Assembly (NCBI GenBank): GCA_017472905.1
Contig: JAFUNW010000032.1
Coordinates: forward strand, 1 to 15,493
DNA: 15,493 bases
Direction of reading: 5' to 3'
From: Bacteroidaceae bacterium
GTDB taxonomy: Bacteria; Bacteroidota; Bacteroidia; Bacteroidales; Bacteroidaceae
Within the stretch, counting starts at the first letter, position 1; each line of letters opens with the position of its first letter. The notes below the pieces were generated by a model. The model saw only the letters and a list, made by a program, of their open reading frames with translations, was not told where the DNA came from and searched no databases. The position numbers were made by a program, and so were the translations under genes. This document shows, one piece after another, positions 1 to 5,885 of the stretch.

Positions 1-1302
1 GTCGGTCAGGTCTACGCTGTTCATCTTTTCTTCGATGACGAAATAGAGCGGCTCTACGGCTTCGGGCATACGCTTGTTGTTTTGCTCCATGTAGATTTCC
101 TCTGTTTTAAGCATTCCGGATTTAATACCCGGTTCGCTGAGGTATTTAATCAAAGCTTTGTTCTTGGGAAGGGCTTTGTGGCTACGGAAAAGAGCAAGGA
201 ATCCGGCCTCCTGGTCTTCTTTTTGTTCGCTGGCTATTAAACGTTTGGCATCTGCCAATAATTGTGTGGCCAATTTACGTTGTGCTTCGAACAGACGTTC
301 CACCAATGGAAGAAGAGACTCAAACAATTGGTCACCTCCTTTCGGTATCGGTCCGGAAATAATCAATGGAGTACGGGCATCGTCAATCAATACGGAGTCA
401 ACCTCGTCCACAATGGCATAGTTGTGCATTCGTTGTACGAGTTCGCGCGGATTGCCGGCCATGTTATCGCGCAGATAGTCAAAGCCGAATTCATTGTTCG
501 TACCAAAGGTAATGTCGGCCTTGTATGCTTTGCGGCGTGCTTCGCTGTTGGGTTGGTGCTTGTCAATACAATCAACGCTCAGCCCATGAAATTGATAGAG
601 CGGTCCCATCCACTCCGAGTCACGCTTTGACAGATAGTCGTTGACTGTAACCACGTGCACACCGTTGCCGGTAAGTGCATTCAAGAATACCGGCAAGGTT
701 GCTACCAAGGTTTTTCCTTCACCGGTAGCCATTTCCGCAATTTTTCCTTGATGAAGCACTACACCACCGAAGAGTTGCACATCGTAGTGAACCATGTTCC
801 AAATGGTTTCGTTTCCTCCTGCAGTCCAGCGATTTAACCATACGGCTGAATTTCCTTTGATGCTTATAAAATCGTGCCCTTCTGCTGCAAGTTGACGGTC
901 GAAGTCGGTAGCAGTTACTACAACTTCGCCATTTTCAGCGAAGCGGCGAGCGGTATCCTTTACAATGGCAAAAGCATCCGGTAGAACTTCGTTCAAGGCT
1001 TCTTCATAGCGTTCCAAAACCTCTTTCTCCAGTTTGTCAATTTGCGCAAATAGTGGTTCACGCTCTTCGATGTCGGTTTGTTCGATTGAGGCTTTCAGTT
1101 CGGCCAATTGCTCGTTCTCTTTTTGAGCTGACATACGGATAATTTCTTTCAGCTCTTGCGTTTTCGCACGAAGTTCATCGTTACTTAATTGTGAGATATT
1201 CTCATAAGCGACTTTTACTTTCTCAACCCAAGGCTGAATTTCTTTCATGTCGCGCATAGACTTATTTCCGAATATCTTACTCAAAAAATCAGTAAATCCC
1301 AT
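1..1302 (-). CDS. secA: Preprotein translocase ATPase SecA (5' part, cut by window edge)
   Basis: SecA is the cytoplasmic ATPase motor that pushes unfolded preproteins through SecYEG. The 434 visible codons run from the ATG at 1300-1302 to the left edge, so the C-terminal half is missing only because the window ends. The N-terminal DEAD-type motor is clear: Walker A TGEGKT at residues 193-198, NDYLSKRDSEWMGPLY just after it, and the Walker B DEVD at 299-302 followed by DDARTPLIISGP. Residues of about 320-400 form a charged, helix-rich stretch (rich in K, E, L, A) compatible with the extra segment that makes Bacteroidetes SecA longer than the E. coli protein; that comparison is from memory. 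A clean TAnnTTTG box lies about 65 bases upstream, so secA probably has its own promoter although it follows the phosphatase-like gene on the same strand. No Shine-Dalgarno sequence is visible. The identification is near certain. Confidence 0.97.
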   Translation of the reverse strand, partial: MGFTDFLSKIFGNKSMRDMKEIQPWVEKVKVAYENISQLSNDELRAKTQELKEIIRMSAQKENEQLAELKASIEQTDIEEREPLFAQIDKLEKEVLERYEEALNEVLPDAFAIVKDTARRFAENGEVVVTATDFDRQLAAEGHDFISIKGNSAVWLNRWTAGGNETIWNMVHYDVQLFGGVVLHQGKIAEMATGEGKTLVATLPVFLNALTGNGVHVVTVNDYLSKRDSEWMGPLYQFHGLSVDCIDKHQPNSEARRKAYKADITFGTNNEFGFDYLRDNMAGNPRELVQRMHNYAIVDEVDSVLIDDARTPLIISGPIPKGGDQLFESLLPLVERLFEAQRKLATQLLADAKRLIASEQKEDQEAGFLALFRSHKALPKNKALIKYLSEPGIKSGMLKTEEIYMEQNNKRMPEAVEPLYFVIEEKMNSVDLTD

Positions 1303-1366
1303 TTTATATGTTAGTTTTTATTATTTGCTTATTAAATATATGCCTTTACATGGCGCTATTTGCCTG

Positions 1367-1374
1367 CAAAGTTA
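1367..1374 (-). promoter_or_regulatory. Candidate secA promoter (-7 box)
   Basis: Read on the minus strand this is TAACTTTG, a perfect match to the Bacteroides -7 consensus TAnnTTTG. Transcription would start roughly 7 bases downstream, giving a leader of about 58 bases before the secA ATG. I see no TTG at the expected -33 spacing of 19-21 bases, so the call rests on the -7 box and its position. Confidence 0.5.
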
Positions 1375-1386
1375 ACTAATTCACCG

Positions 1387-1415
1387 ATTTATCGGGCTTT
1401 TCCAACCCGACAAAT
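1387..1415 (-). terminator. Stem-loop between phosphatase-like gene and secA
   Basis: The arms 1387-1396 and 1406-1415 pair over 10 positions around a 9-base loop. On the minus-strand RNA the one non-Watson-Crick position is a G-U wobble, while on the plus strand it would be an A-C mismatch, so the structure favours minus-strand transcripts. It sits 50-79 bases after the stop of the upstream gene and just before the secA promoter. No U-run follows it, so it could be a weak terminator, an RNA-stabilising 3' end or a protein site rather than a classical terminator. Confidence 0.35.
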
Positions 1416-1465
1416 TGACTGTAATTATAAAAAATAGTGAAAAGAGAGTATTTCTCGCCTTAAAA

Positions 1466-3040
1466 TCATTCTTTCACGTCTGTTAGCGGCGAGGAAATGC
1501 AGGCGTTTGGGGCTCGAATACGCATGAACATGGATAAGGTGGGAGCCACGCAATCCATTGAAACCGGAGTATGTATTGTCTTTGGTTGAATGTTAGGACC
1601 TAGAAAGATTAATGGAAAATTTACGACAGCTTCACGGACTGTTTCCAATTCATTGGAGTCTGCATCCATTAATTTCCAACCGGCATTTACCTGAATAATC
1701 AGGTCGCCTGAACAAGTGGAACTGTAACTGTTTCGTACTTTGGCTTGTTCCGGTGACCATGCGCCTAACAATAAATCGTAAGACGTGTAGACTTTTCGAA
1801 CTCCACTTAAATCGGCCAGGAATTCGGCACTGCGGTCCAATACTTCTTTTAAACGGAGTTGTTTTTTTTCTATTAGTTTATGGTCTAGGTAAAGTTGCAG
1901 ACCATCGAATGCTTCAACGTATTGCCCTTGTCCATAAACTGCCATCAGATACATGTTGAGTAAAGCTGATGCACGATGGATGTAGAACTCGCCGGTAGGG
2001 ATTCGATAAGCGGCATAATCAATTGACTGATGCTCGACATACCCCGTAGAAGTTACGAAAAAGAGTGTGTTTGCGAGACCAACCTTACGGTCTATCATGT
2101 CTAACAGCGAAGCGATGTCTTCGTCTAACCGGACGTAGGTGTCCTGCATTTCAACGTAGGAGGAAACTCCGCTTTCACTTTGGAAAGACCCCGCATTGTA
2201 GGTTACGGAAAGGAAGTCTGTCACCGGATCTGCTCCCAACATAGTTCCATACAGACAGGCATTTACCACCCGATTGACTTCTGCATTCACGCATGGAGAC
2301 ACTTTCAGTCGGCGATATTTGCGGTTGTCGTTGAATGTATATCGGAAAGAACTCTCTTTGGCAGGGTTGTCGTATGCACTGAAAGAGCGATGCGGTTCCC
2401 AAGTCAGTGAAGAGATGCGTTTGTCCGTACTGTTGTTGTCGTTGTACACCATCAGCCATCGTGGAAAATCGCCATAGTATGTAGAGCCACACCATTTGCC
2501 GGTCAAGTCGTTCAGCCAATAGGCTCCATTGGCAGCATGACCGGCTGCCAGTACTGCAGCTTCACGTTGGGGAGCTATGGCATAGACGATGGAGCGTCCT
2601 TGTGATGAGATTTTTAATTCATCGGGAAACGTTGATACCGTCAAACGATGGGGGGAAGTGTTTTCAGCAGTATAAATACCCATGAAGTTCTTGTCGTCCA
2701 CACAAGTGATTGGTCGAAGCGAGGAACGGTCAAGCCATTGGGAACCAACGATGCCGTTTCGAGAGGGGTTTGTTCCGGAATAAATGGAAGCTATAGCAGA
2801 TGCTCGGTCTACGTTACTGAAGCTATAGCTGGCGTTGCAATAGATTCGTCCTTCTTTCAACAGGCGTTTAAATCCTTTTTCGCCATAGAGTGTGGTGAAT
2901 GCTTCCAAATAGTCCGAACGCAATTGGTCTATGGTGATACCCACGACCAAACGAGGTGCTTGAACACCGGAAGTGGATTGGGCATGTAAGGTTGAAAGCG
3001 CCAACACTGTCAACAAGGAGGTGAGTATCTTTTCTTTCAT
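1466..3040 (-). CDS. PafA-like alkaline phosphatase-fold protein, probably catalytically inactive
   Basis: This 524-residue exported protein begins with a signal peptide (about 1-20, ending HAQ) and then shows the PafA/nucleotide-pyrophosphatase fold: VVGITIDQLRSDYL at 32-45, SIYSGTNPSRNGIVGSQW at 85-102, an AGH segment at 166-168 and NFPLIFLGPN at 474-483. Only the first metal ligand, D38, is kept. From family knowledge, active PafA uses a nucleophilic Thr79, D305/H309, D352-H353 in a T-A-D-H-G context and H486 in THVPLIFYG. Here the aligned positions are R79, an AGSFQSE stretch (283-289), S331-T332 in TSTGY, and N474. It is therefore predicted to be a pseudoenzyme, perhaps binding a lipid or phosphoryl headgroup. 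Its ATG overlaps the lnb stop codon (ATGA, 3037-3040), so it is probably translated by coupling to lnb. The fold call is strong; the loss of activity is my hand alignment. Confidence 0.85.
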   Translation of the reverse strand: MKEKILTSLLTVLALSTLHAQSTSGVQAPRLVVGITIDQLRSDYLEAFTTLYGEKGFKRLLKEGRIYCNASYSFSNVDRASAIASIYSGTNPSRNGIVGSQWLDRSSLRPITCVDDKNFMGIYTAENTSPHRLTVSTFPDELKISSQGRSIVYAIAPQREAAVLAAGHAANGAYWLNDLTGKWCGSTYYGDFPRWLMVYNDNNSTDKRISSLTWEPHRSFSAYDNPAKESSFRYTFNDNRKYRRLKVSPCVNAEVNRVVNACLYGTMLGADPVTDFLSVTYNAGSFQSESGVSSYVEMQDTYVRLDEDIASLLDMIDRKVGLANTLFFVTSTGYVEHQSIDYAAYRIPTGEFYIHRASALLNMYLMAVYGQGQYVEAFDGLQLYLDHKLIEKKQLRLKEVLDRSAEFLADLSGVRKVYTSYDLLLGAWSPEQAKVRNSYSSTCSGDLIIQVNAGWKLMDADSNELETVREAVVNFPLIFLGPNIQPKTIHTPVSMDCVAPTLSMFMRIRAPNACISSPLTDVKE

Positions 3041-4284
3041 TTCTTCGTGAACTTAAGAGTTTTGCGATGGGCTATATAAAGATGCATCACAGAACGTAAC
3101 AACAAACTGAATGCCAAAGGTACGATTACTAAATCAATTTTCTGGGGTATGAGCCATAAAAAGGAAATAAAAAGTGTTAATACGGCTATATTTGCAGCAT
3201 CATAGAGGTCTTTTCGACCTTTTTTGATATGATAAATCATGAAAGGAAGATACAGTAATGGCAACGGATTCAGCAGAATGACCAAGTAGTTAGACCCCAC
3301 CGTAGGATGTATGGAGAAGAAAAACAACAGGGTTATCACGCAACCGGCAATGCCTTGTAGAGCAAACAAGAAGAGGTCCCATCCCCAAAGAATTTTCTTG
3401 AAGCGATACTCAACAGTGATGAATAAAAGAGTCAAGACCAGAACCAACAGTGAGGATTGCATGGGGGATAATGGAAAAGAGGAGTCCGATGATGATGGCT
3501 TCCCCGGAATCAGTATGGCCTCATTTTGGACCAAAGGAACAAGGTCGGTTCTTGAATCAGAAGAAAGATTGGCCGAGTGGAATGCCTTCATCAGGTTGGC
3601 AGGAAGAAACATTTGTTGGCGGAGGTCTATCGGTATGTCGGCTTCGCTACCCAGACAGAGGTCTATACCAAATGTTGTCCAAGGATGGTTTTGGGTACAA
3701 CGATGCACCCATTCGCGAAATGTCAGGCCATCTCCTTTTTCTGTGTAGACGACACGTTGGTGTAACGCCTCTTCAATACGGTCGCGTGCACGGGTCGTAC
3801 AGTTGTCAAAGAAATAGTTGTAACGATAGACACGTTTCTCGGGTGTTGCATTTTGTTGCAATGCCATAAACAAGGCGAGTGCTTCTTGGTTTGTCAAGTT
3901 GAGCTGTTGTTCGTAGACTTCAGAACCTCGCGAACCATATACCCATTGAAAGAATCCGTATGGAACGACATCGAGCATATAGTCCGTTTCGCCCAAGACG
4001 AAGCGCCAAACGAAACCGGGAGCATCGAAGTCAAACACTCCATAGTTGTATACCCAATCTATCTTTTTGGAAAAATTCTGGTATCGAATGGCAGTATGTC
4101 CGAATAGTTCGTAAACTTGTGTGCCCGGTGAGCAAGTTAAAAGAGTGAAGCGAACAGAGTCTCGTTCACTTATCTTGGCTTGAAGCGCACTACTCATACA
4201 GAGTATGAAACAACATAGACAAAGCCGGAAAAGCTTTTCCGGTAGTCGATTCTTCTGTAATATGTGTATATCTTTGACGCTCAT
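3037..4284 (-). CDS. lnb: Lnb-like lipoprotein N-acyltransferase (DUF4105 / Lnb N-terminal periplasmic domain)
   Basis: The 415-residue product has an N-terminal hydrophobic export segment (about 18-36), then a periplasmic domain of the DUF4105/Lnb family and a C-terminal block of about five membrane helices (about 275-400). The hallmark residues are present: His63 in ELFGHTAIRY and Cys162 in FFDNCTTR, the likely catalytic pair, plus WVYNYGVFDFD at 77-87. A Bacteroides member of this family has been described as the enzyme that N-acylates the lipoprotein N-terminal cysteine; I rely on memory for that. I start at the ATG at 4284. A longer reading frame reaches an ATG at 4386, but that codon lies inside the ompA terminator hairpin and the intervening stretch contains this gene's promoter box. 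The stop overlaps the next gene's ATG by 4 bases. The start would leave almost no leader. Family confidence is high; the exact enzymatic role is inferred. Confidence 0.85.
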   Translation of the reverse strand: MSVKDIHILQKNRLPEKLFRLCLCCFILCMSSALQAKISERDSVRFTLLTCSPGTQVYELFGHTAIRYQNFSKKIDWVYNYGVFDFDAPGFVWRFVLGETDYMLDVVPYGFFQWVYGSRGSEVYEQQLNLTNQEALALFMALQQNATPEKRVYRYNYFFDNCTTRARDRIEEALHQRVVYTEKGDGLTFREWVHRCTQNHPWTTFGIDLCLGSEADIPIDLRQQMFLPANLMKAFHSANLSSDSRTDLVPLVQNEAILIPGKPSSSDSSFPLSPMQSSLLVLVLTLLFITVEYRFKKILWGWDLFLFALQGIAGCVITLLFFFSIHPTVGSNYLVILLNPLPLLYLPFMIYHIKKGRKDLYDAANIAVLTLFISFLWLIPQKIDLVIVPLAFSLLLRSVMHLYIAHRKTLKFTKK

Positions 4285-4291
4285 TTCCCTG

Positions 4292-4299
4292 CAAAGATA
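4292..4299 (-). promoter_or_regulatory. Candidate lnb promoter (-7 box)
   Basis: On the minus strand this reads TATCTTTG, a perfect TAnnTTTG -7 box followed by CAGGGAA and then the ATG at 4284. Only 7 bases separate box and start codon, so the mRNA would be leaderless or nearly so. No TTG is seen at the -33 spacing. It lies directly after the ompA terminator, which fits a new transcription unit. Confidence 0.55.
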
Positions 4300-4362
4300 G
4301 GTAGTTTCACCAAGAGTACACGATGTCATAACAAGTTTTAACCATAACAAGACGATACCCAT

Positions 4363-4399
4363 AAAAGAAAAAGGCCGTGTCGTCACGACACAGCCTTTT
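4363..4399 (-). terminator. Rho-independent terminator of ompA
   Basis: The arms 4369-4383 and 4384-4399 form a stem of about 14 pairs with one mismatch, capped by GTGTCG-TCA-CGACAC. On the minus strand the stem is followed by a U-rich tract (complement of 4363-4372). It starts 46 bases after the ompA stop codon and is the strongest intrinsic terminator in the window, as expected for a highly expressed gene. Confidence 0.9.
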
Positions 4400-4445
4400 G
4401 AAAAAATAAATTATTTTATTTTTAATACTATTCAAATAGGGGAGA

Positions 4446-5603
4446 TTACTTAATCTCAACGATAACACGACGGTTGTAAGAAGCCGGTTTCAAGCTAGCT
4501 ACGCCACCTTTACCTTCTACAACGATGTTGTCGCGGCTTACGCCCAATTTTTCAAGTTCTTTAGCAACTGTTTCAGCACGTTTTTCACTCAAAGTTTGGT
4601 TGTAAGCTGCACTACCAGTAGCGCTGTCAGCGTAGCCGGTTACGTAAATCTTACCACCGTTGTTCTTGATAGCCTCAGCTGCAGCTTCGAGGTTAACGAT
4701 TTCTTTCTTAGAAACAATCTTAGAAGAACCGATGTTGAAGAATACTGATTGAGGAGCACCGATAGCTTTCACAACAGTCTCAGTCTTAACAACTTCTTTC
4801 GGTTTCTTAGCCAATTCGCTCTTCAAACGAGAGTTTTCAGCTTGTTGGTCAGCCAAAGCTGCATTCAAAGCATCCAATTGAGCTGCGTTTAAAGCCATGA
4901 TTGCGTCTACGTCCGGAGTGTTCTTGAATCCGGTCTTACCCAAGTTAACTGTCAAACCAACTTCTGCAGTAAATGCTTTGTCGAAGCTCTTGAAACCACG
5001 ACGGCTTTTGTCGCTGAGTTTGTCGAAATTAGATTCAGCAACCATAGCAGCTACTTCGAGGTTGATGCTCAAACGTTTGTTCAAACGGAATGTATTCAAG
5101 ATACCACCGTTGTAAGTCATGTTATATTTATTTCCTGTGCAGTTGCGAGCAACACCGGCTCCCAAATAAGGAATAAAGTTCCATACACGTTTTTCGTTGT
5201 AACCACAGAACATGTTGCTCAAGTTGAACATTACATCTTCGTGGATGTTCCAATAATCCATTTCGTTTTTGTTTTCGTCAACAACCTGACGTCCCCAAAT
5301 ACCGTTGAACTTAGTACGCAATCCCAAGCCCGGAGTAAACCATTTACCTACAGCAGCGCTGAAGCCGAAGTTTCCACGAAAACTTTCAAACGGAGATTTT
5401 GCAATACCGCTTTGTTCTTGGCTAGAATAGAATGCTGAATAAGCAGCATTAGCTTGGATGAACCAATTGTTCCAAAAACCATTTGTTTGAACGCTGTACT
5501 TCTTAGTAGGAACTTCTACTACTTCTACAGTTTCAACAGTCTGCTGTGCCAACGCTACAGTAGACATACTGGCAAATGCCAGGGCAACCATTAACTTTTT
5601 CAT
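4446..5603 (-). CDS. ompA: OmpA-family outer membrane protein
   Basis: This is a 385-residue major outer-membrane protein of the Bacteroides OmpA type. It has a signal peptide (1-19, ending ALA-QQ), an N-terminal beta-barrel of about 200 residues rich in aromatic and glycine strands (for example WNNWFIQANAAYSAFY), an alanine/leucine-rich coiled-coil linker (about 235-270, NAAQLDALNAALADQQAENS) and a C-terminal OmpA/MotB domain (about 280-385). The diaminopimelate-binding residues are in place: D326 in TGYADSATG and R342 in LSEKRAETV. It probably anchors the outer membrane to peptidoglycan. Codon use is strikingly biased toward few codons (GCT, GTT, AAC, AAG, CGT), typical of very high expression, unlike its neighbours. 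It has a leader of about 135 bases with its own candidate promoter and ends at a strong terminator, so it is likely monocistronic apart from a possible leader peptide. Confidence 0.95.
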   Translation of the reverse strand: MKKLMVALAFASMSTVALAQQTVETVEVVEVPTKKYSVQTNGFWNNWFIQANAAYSAFYSSQEQSGIAKSPFESFRGNFGFSAAVGKWFTPGLGLRTKFNGIWGRQVVDENKNEMDYWNIHEDVMFNLSNMFCGYNEKRVWNFIPYLGAGVARNCTGNKYNMTYNGGILNTFRLNKRLSINLEVAAMVAESNFDKLSDKSRRGFKSFDKAFTAEVGLTVNLGKTGFKNTPDVDAIMALNAAQLDALNAALADQQAENSRLKSELAKKPKEVVKTETVVKAIGAPQSVFFNIGSSKIVSKKEIVNLEAAAEAIKNNGGKIYVTGYADSATGSAAYNQTLSEKRAETVAKELEKLGVSRDNIVVEGKGGVASLKPASYNRRVIVEIK

Positions 5604-5674
5604 ACTTTTTCTATTAATAAATTACAAAGTTTATTCTTTCCTAAAGTAACATCGGACTGATTCAAAATGTTCAT
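5600..5674 (-). CDS. Possible 24-residue leader ORF overlapping the ompA start
   Basis: An ATG at 5672-5674 opens 24 codons that end in TGA at 5600-5602, so the stop shares ATGA with the ompA start codon. Upstream, at 5687-5694, the minus strand reads GAAGGAGG, a near-perfect Shine-Dalgarno sequence 12 bases before this ATG, which is unusual in a phylum that rarely uses them. The peptide has no recognisable domain and is not hydrophobic. It may be a chance ORF in an A/T-rich leader. The ATGA overlap plus the Shine-Dalgarno-like sequence is the only support. Confidence 0.3.
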   Translation of the reverse strand: MNILNQSDVTLGKNKLCNLLIEKV

Positions 5675-5744
5675 AGACCAACTATTCCTCCTTCAAAAGC
5701 AGATTTACCTTTGCATTTTGACCTAGTACACGAAATTACGGATG

Positions 5745-5752
5745 CAAAAATA
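5745..5752 (-). promoter_or_regulatory. Candidate ompA promoter (-7 box)
   Basis: The minus strand reads TATTTTTG followed by CATCCG, matching TAnnTTTG. Initiation would give an ompA leader of about 135 bases containing the Shine-Dalgarno-like GAAGGAGG and the short ORF. The region just upstream is very A/T-rich, but no TTG is present at the -33 spacing. Confidence 0.45.
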
Positions 5753-5836
5753 ATTCTTTTTTTATAAATTGACTAATATTTCAGAAGAATATTGCTAATA
5801 TTAAGTAAATTATCTCCTCAAAAAGGCAAAAAATGT

Positions 5837-5874
5837 TCTTTTGGATGCGAAAAGCACTCTTTTGGATGCGAAAA
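5837..5874. repeat. Two perfect 17-bp direct repeats, 21-bp period
   Basis: The 17-mer TCTTTTGGATGCGAAAA occurs at 5837-5853 and again at 5858-5874, a spacing of exactly 21 bp, or two helical turns. The pair lies between the mutL stop and the ompA promoter. The period places both copies on the same DNA face, which suits a dimeric regulator of ompA, but they could also be part of the mutL 3' end or a short dispersed intergenic repeat. Confidence 0.8.
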
Positions 5875-5881
5875 ACGCATC
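5865..5881 (-). terminator. Hairpin just after mutL
   Basis: GATGCG (5865-5870) and CGCATC (5876-5881) form a perfect 6-bp stem around a 5-base A/T loop, 4 bases past the mutL stop. No U-run follows the stem on the minus strand, so termination would be weak. The left arm is part of the second 17-bp repeat, so repeat and hairpin may be one element. Confidence 0.45.
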
Positions 5882-5885
5882 TGTT

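Noticed and set aside
4369..4399. Palindrome considered as a regulator site for lnb
   Set aside because: Position after the ompA stop, long stem, tight loop and following U-run on the minus strand identify it as a terminator.
5706..5713. TACCTTTG on the plus strand, a perfect TAnnTTTG box inside the ompA leader
   Set aside because: No TTG at the -33 spacing and no plus-strand gene or RNA structure behind it; probably chance in A/T-rich DNA.
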